NCBI GenBank assembly: GCA_002381945.1
Contig: DFXY01000028.1
Coordinates: 52,376-101,870 of the forward strand
Direction of reading: 5' to 3'
DNA length: 49,495 nt
Source: Bacteriovoracaceae bacterium UBA4096
Lineage (GTDB): Bacteria > Bdellovibrionota > Bacteriovoracia > Bacteriovoracales > Bacteriovoracaceae
Shown here: piece after piece, positions 7,991-16,512 of the stretch
Position numbering within the stretch: position 1 is the first letter of the stretch
Layout: every line of letters begins with the position of its first letter
Program-made: the position numbers and the translations under genes
The notes under the pieces: generated by a model
Told to the model about the DNA's origin: nothing
Database searches by the model: none
Seen by the model: only the letters and a program-made list of their open reading frames with translations

Positions 7991-8076
7991 TTAACGCTTT
8001 GTACTTAATACAGACGCAAAGAGTTAAAAAGGTACAAGCAAAGATGAAAAACTATTAAGATTCACTTAACTCTTTG
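7991..8076. repeat. Three copies of TTAACTCTTTG-type motif
   Basis: TTAACGCTTTG (7991-8001), its inverted form CAAAGAGTTAA (8017-8027) and TTAACTCTTTG (8066-8076) recur in 86 bases. The second and third are exact reverse complements; the first differs by one base. The first two could also form an 11-base hairpin with one mismatch. A regulator binding site or leader structure are both possible. Confidence 0.45.
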
Positions 8077-8220
8077 AAAAAGCAGCAAAGTTTCGTGGCA
8101 AACACCTCCTTTTCTAGTCAAGTAATCTTTCGTTATGACCGACAACTGACTGAAAGATCGTAAAGAAAGCAGATTAGAACAGTTTACCTTTACACTGGGC
8201 TTAACCAAATTGAGGTCATT

Positions 8221-9846
8221 ATGGAACGTTCGTTAAAACCTTTTTGGATCTTCTCACTAAGTACCCTTGTACTTATGTCTCCGGCTCAAGCAGGAAATAA
8301 TTTGTGGGACGGTCTAATCAAAAAACTCTCTGGCAACAATTCAAAAGTTTTGAAGCTCACTGCAGGACGAGAAATTAAACCTTATTACAAGGTCACTCCA
8401 AAAGTTGTTAGCTTCAAAGGTGAAGTCGAAATTCCATCGTTGGTTTATTTATCATCCGGATGGGGTGTAGTTCATGAGACAGCAGCACAGATCATCTTTG
8501 ATAATCAAACGATATGTAACTACTCTCCCCGCTCAAATAATCCTCTGGTGAATCGAGGTTACTCTCTTCAAAATTGTTCCGATGGTAGCCGCGCAAAAGA
8601 TGCAATCTACGTTAATAATAAAATCGAATTGAAACTCAATCAGGCTTCTAGTGATCGGGCCACACTCCTTGCGAATGTAAGAGTCATCCGTTCCGAAGAA
8701 GTAGAATACGGTCTTGTTTTTCCTTTTATTTCACCGACTGATGGTCAAATCTTGATGTTCAATGGTGATGCATGGGTACCTGCAGACCCAGCATCACTAG
8801 GTGGAATTGGTGAAGCAGGACCACAAGGTCCTCAAGGTGAAGCAGGCCCGATGGGTCCACAAGGGCCTAAGGGCGATCAAGGTATCGCTGGAGAAAAAGG
8901 TGATAAGGGAGATAAAGGCGACCAGGGTGAAAAAGGTGAACCTGGTATCGCAGGCCCTGCCGGTGCAACCGGGCCACAAGGTCCAGCTGGTATTGCCGGG
9001 GCCCCAGGCGTAGCTGGTCCTCAAGGTCCAGTAGGACCAATGGGTCCAAAAGGTGCTGATGGTTCAGTGGGTTCAATTGGACCAATGGGACCACAAGGTC
9101 CGGCCGGTCCAACGGGAGCAATAGGTCCGCAAGGTCCTGCTGGAGTTGATGGGGCGATCGGTCCACAAGGTCCAAAAGGTGACGCCGGAGCTGATGGTGC
9201 ACCGGGAGTTGCTGGTGCTCAAGGTCCACAAGGACCTCAGGGTCCAATGGGATTAACAGGTGCTCAAGGTCCACAAGGTCCGGCCGGTGCTCAAGGTCCT
9301 CAAGGTGAAGCCGGTGCTCAAGGTCCTCAAGGTGAAGCGGGAGCACAGGGTATTCAAGGTGAGAAAGGCGAAAAAGGTGACAAAGGTGATCGCGGTCTTT
9401 CAGAAATTGCTTATATCAGAGATCAGAGACCATCAGGTGTAGCTGCTGGTACATGCCTAGCTTCTGTTTGGAATACCCGAGTACTCAATACATTAGGTGG
9501 TAATACAAGCTTTATCACTTTATCAGGCAATAGATTTACACTGACTCCAGGAAAATACTTCATTGAGGTGCATGCCCCTGCCTTCAATGTAGCGACCACT
9601 CAAGCAAAATTAAAAGTGATAGAGACTAATATGGATGTTTTAATTGGTTCATCTGCATACTCTCACCAAACAAGTGCTACAACTGCTATTTCGATTATCC
9701 AAGGTGAGGTTATCATTTCAGAGACATCTACATTTGAAGTTCAGCAGCGTTGTTTTCTAGAGAGACTTTCAAATGGATTGGGCCAACCCACTAGTTTTGG
9801 AGTCGGCGAGATCTATACTCAGGTAAAAATTATCAAGACTGAATAG
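8221..9846 (+). CDS. Collagen-like (Gly-X-Y) exported surface protein
   Basis: 541 residues. A signal peptide ends near SPAQA. Residues about 27-195 form a globular N-terminal domain with two or three Cys. Residues 197-394 are 66 consecutive Gly-X-Y triplets rich in GPQ, GPA, GAQ, GEK and GDK, which should form a collagen triple helix. The last ~145 residues (from RDQRPSGV) look like a beta-rich trimerisation or binding head, comparable in position to the C1q/TNF-like heads of BclA or phage fibres. GAGG at 8212-8215 is a good ribosome binding site. The protein is probably an extracellular stalk; adhesion is inferred. The inverted repeat at 9854-9892 follows the stop. Confidence 0.92.
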   Translation: MERSLKPFWIFSLSTLVLMSPAQAGNNLWDGLIKKLSGNNSKVLKLTAGREIKPYYKVTPKVVSFKGEVEIPSLVYLSSGWGVVHETAAQIIFDNQTICNYSPRSNNPLVNRGYSLQNCSDGSRAKDAIYVNNKIELKLNQASSDRATLLANVRVIRSEEVEYGLVFPFISPTDGQILMFNGDAWVPADPASLGGIGEAGPQGPQGEAGPMGPQGPKGDQGIAGEKGDKGDKGDQGEKGEPGIAGPAGATGPQGPAGIAGAPGVAGPQGPVGPMGPKGADGSVGSIGPMGPQGPAGPTGAIGPQGPAGVDGAIGPQGPKGDAGADGAPGVAGAQGPQGPQGPMGLTGAQGPQGPAGAQGPQGEAGAQGPQGEAGAQGIQGEKGEKGDKGDRGLSEIAYIRDQRPSGVAAGTCLASVWNTRVLNTLGGNTSFITLSGNRFTLTPGKYFIEVHAPAFNVATTQAKLKVIETNMDVLIGSSAYSHQTSATTAISIIQGEVIISETSTFEVQQRCFLERLSNGLGQPTSFGVGEIYTQVKIIKTE

Positions 9847-9853
9847 TTTGCTT

Positions 9854-9892
9854 TAGCCTCATGACCCCTTTAAAATAAAGGTCATGAGGCTA
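9854..9892 (+). terminator. 13-bp hairpin: terminator of the collagen gene that overlaps the next start codon
   Basis: Perfect arms TAGCCTCATGACC (9854-9866) and GGTCATGAGGCTA (9880-9892) enclose a 13-base loop. The right arm contains the ATG (9884-9886) of the glycine-rich protein and part of its weak AAAGG ribosome binding site (9877-9881). The tail TTCCTTCTTTTA is pyrimidine rich. It can act as a terminator or as a translation-blocking structure. Confidence 0.6.
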
Positions 9893-11014
9893 TTCCTTCT
9901 TTTAATTATTTTTTCGACTACAGCCTTTGCCCAACTGGATGTCGGCAGCAATACGACATCTGATTGCCTTGATATTGATTTTAAAACTATCACTCCACCA
10001 CCCAATAATATTTTTGAATGTAAAGATGTCATCATAACGAATTTAAGTACCTCCGATTTTTTTGATCCAACTTCACCATTGGTGATTAAGGCCACTGGCT
10101 CAGTTACAATTGGGACAATCAATTTTTCAGGACAACCAGGTATAGATGATGGCAATGGGCTGACAGCGACTGGAGGACCTGCGGGTCTTGGCGGTGGTGA
10201 CGGCGGTAGTTTCTTCTTTGGAGGCAATGATGGTTTGCCAGCATCGCATGCAGGTAAGACTGGAAGCCCTTCAATATGTGGTGCAGGTCAAGCCGAAGGT
10301 TCTGGTGGATCAGGTGGAAGTCTTGAAACGCCCGGTAAAGCAGGTTACGACGGTGCCTTTGCAGATCCAGGTGAAATGATTGGTACAGCTGGCGCACCGG
10401 GGCCTACCATCACTATTGATCCAACGAACTTTCTCTTTGCCGGCTCAGGTGGAGGTACTGGTGGTAAAGGATGTAACCCGGCCGACTTGGTAGGTGGTGC
10501 TGGAGGTGGCGGTGGAGGTGGAATTCAAATTATTTCTGCTGGCAACGTCTCAATAACTGGTACGATTAATGTATCAGGTGGAAATGGAGGAACTGCTCCA
10601 AACTTTTCAGGAGGTGGCGGTGGTGGATCAGGTGGAGTCATCATCATTCAAACCTTAGGGCAAATAACAATAAACACCCTGAACGCAGCTCCCGGAACTG
10701 GTGGAGCTAATTCTACAATCACGAATAATGGTGGAGATCCGGATGGTGATGGTGGAAATGGAGCTCCCGGAAAAATTCTACTTGAAGATTGGGATGGCAC
10801 TGTCACCGGTAATTTTGACTCGACTATCACCGAAATCAATCGGCTTGGTCCAATACCCAAAGTGAACAGCTTAAACTCAGACATCTCATGCGGAACTCTT
10901 GCAAAACCAAATGAAGAGCATCATCAAGTCCTTCAAATCGCCGCTGGATTTATGTTTGCCATGATGCTTGGATTAATAATTAAAATTCTTTCCCGATTCC
11001 CAATGAGATCTTAA
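9884..11014 (+). CDS. Glycine-rich exported protein with C-terminal membrane anchor
   Basis: 376 residues. A signal peptide (cleavage near AFA-Q) is followed by a short Cys-containing domain, then a long Gly-rich part with repeated GGxGG blocks, including a run of Gly around residues 208-215, separated by beta-strand-like segments (VSITGTINVSGGNGG), suggesting a beta-helix or glycine-loop architecture. The C-terminus has about 20 hydrophobic residues (from VLQIAAGFMF) followed by Arg residues, like an anchoring or sorting tail. The start codon lies in a hairpin arm; no alternative upstream start exists because TAG is in frame at 9854. The last 35 bases overlap the convergent FecR-type gene. 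Confidence 0.8.
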   Translation: MRLFLLLIIFSTTAFAQLDVGSNTTSDCLDIDFKTITPPPNNIFECKDVIITNLSTSDFFDPTSPLVIKATGSVTIGTINFSGQPGIDDGNGLTATGGPAGLGGGDGGSFFFGGNDGLPASHAGKTGSPSICGAGQAEGSGGSGGSLETPGKAGYDGAFADPGEMIGTAGAPGPTITIDPTNFLFAGSGGGTGGKGCNPADLVGGAGGGGGGGIQIISAGNVSITGTINVSGGNGGTAPNFSGGGGGGSGGVIIIQTLGQITINTLNAAPGTGGANSTITNNGGDPDGDGGNGAPGKILLEDWDGTVTGNFDSTITEINRLGPIPKVNSLNSDISCGTLAKPNEEHHQVLQIAAGFMFAMMLGLIIKILSRFPMRS

Positions 11015-13931
11015 TTGAAGATTGCTTACCCGAATTAATCTCATACTCTCTTGAAGTGTAGCCTACTCCAACGAGAAGCATGTACGAAGCTTGCTGACGG
11101 ATTAAATCTACGTCTATTTCCATTTGCTTGATATCACCTAAGAGATAAAGCAGTTTTCCCTGCATTTCCCAATTTTCATTGATCGCAAGATAGTTTCTAA
11201 AAATGGGGCCATAGCTTGGTCCGGAGACTGATTCAGCAGTCACAACATTGTCCGTGCCGATGTCATAGGCTTGACCAGAAGACTGACCGATCGCCATGCC
11301 TAAAGCTAACTTGTGATGATGATTTGTATTAAGCGTTTTAACTGCATCCAGAAGGATTCTTTGAAAAAGATAACTCTCGCCTTCAAAAACTTCTCCCGTT
11401 TGTCTCAAGAGCTCTCCATTAAAAATCCATTTCTCCTTAAAGATGGTTCCGCTTAATTGGGCACCCATCATGGCAGTCCCATCAATCTTTCCCGTCTCTC
11501 CATCTTCAAAAGTATAACTGTCCATCGAAGGGGCCCATGCTAAAAAGCTCCGGCTCTTCCATTCTTTTTTCCAGGGAGCAGGAAACTGATCAGCGATGAT
11601 TAATTTTTCAAGTTGAGGCTTAATGATGAAGCGGCCGGTATTACTGAGGATTGCTTCCCTTCTCTTATTGAAGGCCCGTATCCGCCAGAAGTGAAGTTTT
11701 GAAGCAAGCTTAGGATCAGTAAAGGTAACTTCATTTTTTGATGATTCCTTTTGAAGCAAAATCTTTTTAAAATTACGTTCCTCAGCTATCTCAATTTGAT
11801 AATTGATATTGGGTCCACTGTGACGCCATCTGAAGACCAGTTCAGGACCTTCAATTTCCACAGCTCTAATCGGTGACAGGAGTCTAGGTTTTACAGGAGC
11901 TGGAACATCTTCACTCTTAATGGTTAATTTGGCCGGATCGCTGAAGAGACTGGTTCGGTCCCAAAAGTCGATCACTGCATATTGCCAGTAATAAACTCCT
12001 GCCTCTGCATTTCTCCAGACAAAATCTTTACCCGCAATCTTTTCTTCATAAACTAACTGGGAGAGCTTTTCATCTTTATAAATTTTTACGATATAACTTT
12101 TGGCCTCTTCTTTAACCGGTAAGACCAGACGAACAACCCCTTTGACTTCATCAGCATGAGCTGTAGGGATCAGAAAATTTAAAAACGTTTCCAGTAAAGT
12201 TGTCTTAATTGGAAATTCTTCCAGAGGAACTTCCAGATCCGGTAGTTTCTCAGGTTTTTGAGGAGCAGGAGTTGGTTCTATAATAACCCGACGAGGTTCG
12301 CTTATTTGAAATGTCCCATCTGGAAGGTATTGGCGACTCCTCCAGTAATAAGCCCCGACTTCCGGAATACTTACTTGAACCTCGGTTTTTGAAACTTCTA
12401 CTTTTTTTACGACTGTTTTGAATCCTGAATCTTTAGCTAATTCGAAAACACTTTCTGTACCTTCCTTCGCTTCCCAATTAAAAGTAACCCTTTGATCAGG
12501 CTTCTCTAATTGGACCCGCTGAATCCCCTCTGCATTTTTTTGATCTGAAAGATCTTCGATTTTAAAAGTCGTCCATTCTGTCCACTCACTGGCGCGGAGA
12601 TGGGAGTCAACCGCTCTAACTCGCCAGGAATAATCACCTGCCAATTGTCCGAGATAATCAAAACGATTCCCCTTAACTTTTTGTGAAGAAACATTTCCGG
12701 CCGGGTCCTGAACTTCTAATTCGTTAGGAAAATCACTTTCCCAGGAAAACGTAATTTTCTCATTTGGTTTTTCATAAGTTTGGAATTCGACTCCACTTGG
12801 GATGAGATTGGTGGGCGTATCAGGATGAGGAATTAAAGTGACGTTTACTTCTTGCCATTCTGTCCAGAGGGCATCGGGTCGCTTTTCTGAATCAATTTTT
12901 AAACGCCATTTAAATGGACGACCATTGGTAACTTTTACTACAACACTCTCTCCGTGTGCTTGAAGAGAATGCAATTCTCCATCGTCCCACTCCAGTGAAT
13001 ATGTTAATCTCTCAGGATTTCTCCACTGAAGTAATAAGTGATCCTCACCTTCCAAAACTGATATTTCTTCACCATGAAGAGGCCGTATTAACTGCGGTGG
13101 TATTTCTCTAACGATTTTAAATGAACTAAGCAGGGATGAGCCTTTTTCACTTTCAACGCGAAAGTAGTACAGCCCAGCAGGAAGGTTAACATTAGTCATT
13201 CCTACTCCCTGACCGGTGATAGGCTGCTCTAATGTTGATTTTCTTGAAAGGATAACTCTGGCTTCTTCTGCAGGCTCCCATTCAAACATAACTGTCTCGG
13301 GAGAATTTACAACGTACTTAACTTCACTTTTAATAGGCCGAATGCTTTTAAAATAAATTATTCTCTTCTTGAAATTCTCTCCTGAAATCTCAAGCGCACT
13401 TTCAGGATTAAGACTCGCAGAGAGTCCATCTTTTTCCACTTTAATTTCGCCGTTCAAAACACCTATTTCACCTTTTTGATCTTCAAGATTAATTTGAATA
13501 TCCGCATTGTTGCCTGTAACGAGATAATCTTCACCATTCATCTGCACTTTCAAAGGCCGATTCCCTTCGAGCTTGGCCCGGATAAAACCTTTGGAAAGAT
13601 CCATTGAATGTTCTTTATCCGCAGACTTTAGTTTTACCAGTGAATTCTCACCGATTTCAAGTGCACCCCCTTCGGTAAAGAGCACCTCCGCACTTGAAGC
13701 ACTATCGGTATAGATGAGTTGATTTTCAGTCAGATCATTACCAGTAGAAGCATCTCGCCAATCCAGGGCAAGGGCATTTTTAGTTTTTACCACTGATAAA
13801 GTTGAAGTCAGCGTTCCAAGTTTAAGGCCAGAAGAACTGTCTGAAGCTTTAAAAAATAACTGATAAGAACTGATAAGTATCAGCAAGGCCCCCAGGCCCA
13901 TTAATAATCTGTCAATTCTTCGCGCAGTCAT
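10980..13931 (-). CDS. FecR-domain / fibronectin III-like repeat / beta-barrel-like envelope protein
   Basis: 983 residues. Near the N-terminus is one membrane-spanning stretch (residues about 9-25). Residues about 38-165 match a FecR domain (LTENQLIYTDSASSAEVLFTEGGALEIGENSLVKL). Then follow several fibronectin-III-like modules with repeated FxWE..., YYWRxR and W-R-V-R-A strands. The last ~190 residues alternate polar and hydrophobic strands and end in Phe, as in outer-membrane beta-barrels. The segment FLIPTAHADE near residue 590 looks like an internal signal-peptidase site. The function is unknown; FecR domains often bind glycans or peptidoglycan. It is transcribed away from the signalling operon at 14027. 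Confidence 0.8.
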   Translation of the reverse strand: MTARRIDRLLMGLGALLILISSYQLFFKASDSSSGLKLGTLTSTLSVVKTKNALALDWRDASTGNDLTENQLIYTDSASSAEVLFTEGGALEIGENSLVKLKSADKEHSMDLSKGFIRAKLEGNRPLKVQMNGEDYLVTGNNADIQINLEDQKGEIGVLNGEIKVEKDGLSASLNPESALEISGENFKKRIIYFKSIRPIKSEVKYVVNSPETVMFEWEPAEEARVILSRKSTLEQPITGQGVGMTNVNLPAGLYYFRVESEKGSSLLSSFKIVREIPPQLIRPLHGEEISVLEGEDHLLLQWRNPERLTYSLEWDDGELHSLQAHGESVVVKVTNGRPFKWRLKIDSEKRPDALWTEWQEVNVTLIPHPDTPTNLIPSGVEFQTYEKPNEKITFSWESDFPNELEVQDPAGNVSSQKVKGNRFDYLGQLAGDYSWRVRAVDSHLRASEWTEWTTFKIEDLSDQKNAEGIQRVQLEKPDQRVTFNWEAKEGTESVFELAKDSGFKTVVKKVEVSKTEVQVSIPEVGAYYWRSRQYLPDGTFQISEPRRVIIEPTPAPQKPEKLPDLEVPLEEFPIKTTLLETFLNFLIPTAHADEVKGVVRLVLPVKEEAKSYIVKIYKDEKLSQLVYEEKIAGKDFVWRNAEAGVYYWQYAVIDFWDRTSLFSDPAKLTIKSEDVPAPVKPRLLSPIRAVEIEGPELVFRWRHSGPNINYQIEIAEERNFKKILLQKESSKNEVTFTDPKLASKLHFWRIRAFNKRREAILSNTGRFIIKPQLEKLIIADQFPAPWKKEWKSRSFLAWAPSMDSYTFEDGETGKIDGTAMMGAQLSGTIFKEKWIFNGELLRQTGEVFEGESYLFQRILLDAVKTLNTNHHHKLALGMAIGQSSGQAYDIGTDNVVTAESVSGPSYGPIFRNYLAINENWEMQGKLLYLLGDIKQMEIDVDLIRQQASYMLLVGVGYTSREYEINSGKQSSIKISLGIGKEF

Positions 13932-13972
13932 GTCTATAGTGTAACAGACCGCAACTAGGTAAAAAGGGTAGG

Positions 13973-14001
13973 CTTAAATTACCGCAAAGCTTGGATATAA
14001 T
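13973..14001 (+). promoter_or_regulatory. Candidate promoter of the signalling operon
   Basis: A perfect -10 hexamer TATAAT (13996-14001) lies 25 bases before the ATG at 14027. Seventeen bases upstream is CTTAAA (13973-13978), a weak -35 that matches the consensus at three positions. AAGG at 14017-14020 is the ribosome binding site. Confidence 0.55.
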
Positions 14002-14026
14002 AGAGTTACTCTAAAAAAGGTTTTAA

Positions 14027-15583
14027 ATGGCAACAAGCATGCGACAAGTTCGTTTTCCTCTGAAGATCAAGCTTCTAACAGTGATGCTTGTTCTCATTGC
14101 GGCTTCATTGATTGTTTTTGTCAGTATTGCCTTGAGAACATTTAAGGAAGATAAGAGTGCCTACATTTTCGAAACAATGCTCAACAAGGCGAGTTCTGAG
14201 CAAATTATCCTCTCGCAGAAGCTGGGCCCTGGTCAGTTTAGGGTTGAAAATTCAACTCTCAGCTTCGATGGCACTGATCCAACTGAAATACTGAACAACC
14301 ATCTCGCTGACGAAACCACCTATGACGTAAAACTAGTCGTTCTTGATCAATCCAATTTCTTTGAATGGAAAAATAAAGAATTAAAACCAATATCCGAAGA
14401 AGAGGCCCAGATCCTTGCAAGCATTACCAAAAGTTCCATTAACGAAGCGGTTAAAGAAGTTCAATTAGCGAATGAAAAGATTCTTTATTCTTATAACTAT
14501 AATCCTATTTTAAACTATGCCTATGTCGTTTCTCTCCCACAAGAAAAAGCCTTTGCGGTAACGACTTATCTTATCAATAAATCTATCTTCTATGGCATCT
14601 TCATTTTGGGAGTGGCCATGCTTCTTTCAGTGTTACTGGCCCGTCCACTAACCGCGCAACTCGAAACACTCTTTGGTATGACTCAGGAAATAGCCAAAGG
14701 TAATTTTGATAAACGAGTCGAGATCAAGGGTCACGACGAAGTTGGTGCTCTAAGCGATTCAGTAAATGATATGGCCGATAAAATAGTCGTTTATATGAAT
14801 GAGATGAAAGAAAAGGCCCGTTTGGAAAATGAAGTCATGGTGGCCCAACTGGTCCAGTCCTCATTTTTTCCACAGGCCTCATTGTCGGATTCAGTTCTAT
14901 CTACCCATGGTCATTTTGAACCGGCCACAGAATGTGGCGGTGACTGGTGGGGTTTTTTTGACAGAGATGACTGGAGGGTATTTTTCATAGCCGATGCTAC
15001 AGGACATGGTGTGCCGGCAGCTCTTCTGACGGCCACTATCAACTGCTGCAAATCTAGTTTGAACTTTATTCTTGAAACACGACCTAACATTCTGGGCGAG
15101 CCCCATGAAATTCTCCGCTACATGAACCAGGCAGTCTGTGGAGCAGGTAAGGAGATTCAAGTGACTTGTTTTGTTGCCAGCTTCAATCGTCAAACAAGGG
15201 AATTTATATTCGCCAATTCTTCCCAAACGCCTCCTCTACTCTTTAATGCTGGTGAAACAGAACTTCAGAAAGATCATTTTCGCCCACTTATAGAGGCAAA
15301 TGGACCAAGATTAGGCCAGAAACTAGAAGCTCAGTTTGAATCTCATACCTTGGAGCTCAAAACCCATGATACAATCTTTTTTTATACAGACGGCCTCACT
15401 GAAGCAGAGAACTCAGAAGGTAGCGCCTATGGACAGAGGCGTCTGATCAAATCCCTTTCCCAGCATGGAATTGGAACACCAGAGATGATAATCGAAGGAG
15501 TGATTGGAGACTTGAAGGTCTTTACCTCACAAAAACCATTAAACGATGACTTAACTGCCGTCTCAATGAAGGTAATTGCATGA
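14027..15583 (+). CDS. Membrane HAMP-PP2C (RsbU/SpoIIE-type) serine phosphatase
   Basis: 518 residues. Two membrane segments (about 15-37 and 187-207) enclose a periplasmic sensor domain. A HAMP linker (PLTAQLETLF...EVGALSDSVNDMA) leads through a short coil into a PP2C domain. The metal-binding and catalytic motifs are intact: CGGDWWG near residue 303, ADATGHG near 324, FYTDGLTEAEN, and NDDLTAV near the C-terminus. Such phosphatases dephosphorylate a STAS protein in partner switching; the STAS gene two positions downstream (16490) is the likely substrate. It overlaps the next gene by four bases (ATGA), so the operon is translationally coupled. Confidence 0.9.
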   Translation: MATSMRQVRFPLKIKLLTVMLVLIAASLIVFVSIALRTFKEDKSAYIFETMLNKASSEQIILSQKLGPGQFRVENSTLSFDGTDPTEILNNHLADETTYDVKLVVLDQSNFFEWKNKELKPISEEEAQILASITKSSINEAVKEVQLANEKILYSYNYNPILNYAYVVSLPQEKAFAVTTYLINKSIFYGIFILGVAMLLSVLLARPLTAQLETLFGMTQEIAKGNFDKRVEIKGHDEVGALSDSVNDMADKIVVYMNEMKEKARLENEVMVAQLVQSSFFPQASLSDSVLSTHGHFEPATECGGDWWGFFDRDDWRVFFIADATGHGVPAALLTATINCCKSSLNFILETRPNILGEPHEILRYMNQAVCGAGKEIQVTCFVASFNRQTREFIFANSSQTPPLLFNAGETELQKDHFRPLIEANGPRLGQKLEAQFESHTLELKTHDTIFFYTDGLTEAENSEGSAYGQRRLIKSLSQHGIGTPEMIIEGVIGDLKVFTSQKPLNDDLTAVSMKVIA

Positions 15584-16512
15584 ATGCACATGTCGCTGTT
15601 TACGCCAAAGATCCTAAAGTTGTTGAGCAATTGAAAGCTGCCGCCAATGCCACTAACTTTATTGTCGAGGATTCTCCTCACTTTGCTGACTTCCAGGAAC
15701 AACATTTCATAATCTGTGATAAAGAAACTTTTCTCGAAAGGATTAAGGAATTTCGACGTATAGAGAAATATTTCCTCTACGTACTCTCCGATGCAACAGA
15801 TGAAGAGAATATGCAAATGGTGGAGAAATATGGTCTTCATCATCTGGTAGGCCAAAATGACGGTATTTTTGGTCAGGAAATCTTTAATCACTTAAGAAAA
15901 GCATTTGATAAAAAGATCTGGGGACTTAAAACTTATCTGGAAGAGGATGCTGAATTAAAAATTATTTCTCTTTCAGATTCAAAACAAACTAATGAAATGA
16001 TCCAGGATGCTTTAGGACATTTTGACTTTCAGGATTATTTCTCCTCCCCGATTGAATACATCCAGGTAATGGCAAACGAACTCATTTCTAATTCACTCTA
16101 CAAGGGACCTAATAGAAAAAGACAAGAGCAGGGCCTCGATTCAGTTGACCGGAGAAGTCCTGTTTTTTTAAAAGGTTCAGATCTTGTCCAGGTAACGCTT
16201 GGCATGGATAATAAAGGTGTAGCACTCTCAGTTCAGGATTCATTCGGGGGACTCTCTTATGACCTTTTGATGGCCAGCTTAAAAAGAAGTTTTGATGAAA
16301 AAACAGTTATGGAAAAAAAGGATGGAGCAGGTCTTGGCCTCTATCTCACTTTCCTTCATAGTAACCAATTCATCATTAACTATCGTGAGAATTTCAGGAC
16401 AGAAGTAATCTGCATAATTGAAAAGAACAAAAGATACAAAAATTACAAACAAAGAATACGTTCATTCCATTTCTTTCAAGAGGTACCTAGTGAAAAGACT
16501 ACAGATAAATAA
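15580..16512 (+). CDS. GHKL ATPase (RsbW-like) with a degenerate N-terminal domain
   Basis: 310 residues. Residues about 1-125 resemble a degenerate receiver-like alpha/beta domain without a recognisable phospho-acceptor. The C-terminal part is a GHKL (histidine-kinase-type) ATPase: N-box MANELISNSLYKG, G1 box VQDSFGGLS, and G2 box DGAGLGLYLTF. There is no HisKA dimerisation domain or phospho-His, so it is more like an RsbW-type serine kinase or switch than a histidine kinase. It sits between a PP2C phosphatase and a STAS protein, the classic RsbU-RsbW-RsbV order. The last 23 bases overlap the STAS gene. Confidence 0.8.
   Translation: MNAHVAVYAKDPKVVEQLKAAANATNFIVEDSPHFADFQEQHFIICDKETFLERIKEFRRIEKYFLYVLSDATDEENMQMVEKYGLHHLVGQNDGIFGQEIFNHLRKAFDKKIWGLKTYLEEDAELKIISLSDSKQTNEMIQDALGHFDFQDYFSSPIEYIQVMANELISNSLYKGPNRKRQEQGLDSVDRRSPVFLKGSDLVQVTLGMDNKGVALSVQDSFGGLSYDLLMASLKRSFDEKTVMEKKDGAGLGLYLTFLHSNQFIINYRENFRTEVICIIEKNKRYKNYKQRIRSFHFFQEVPSEKTTDK

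Larger units (their letters stand above)
7789..8220. other. 432-base divergent intergenic region
   Basis: This is the only gene-free stretch above 300 bases. It separates divergently transcribed exported-protein genes. It contains the minus-strand promoter candidate at 7854-7881, three copies of an 11-base motif (7991-8076), and the ribosome binding site GAGG (8212-8215) of the collagen-like gene. I found no convincing plus-strand -35/-10 pair and no credible small ORF or RNA gene. Confidence 0.6.

Noticed and set aside
7789..8220. Riboswitch or small RNA in the divergent region
   Set aside because: No conserved motif or strong multi-stem structure was recognised; only the 11-base motif copies stand out.
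8867..9346. 159-residue minus-strand ORF inside the collagen repeats
   Set aside because: It is the antisense shadow of the Gly-X-Y codon pattern (Leu/Asp/His-rich), without a start signal or recognisable composition.
15427..15891. 154-residue minus-strand ORF
   Set aside because: It lies antisense to the PP2C and GHKL genes whose motifs are intact; no supporting signal.
16418..16490. Longer N-terminus for the STAS protein
   Set aside because: It would overlap the GHKL gene by 95 bases with no ribosome binding site, whereas the GTG at 16490 has a good one.
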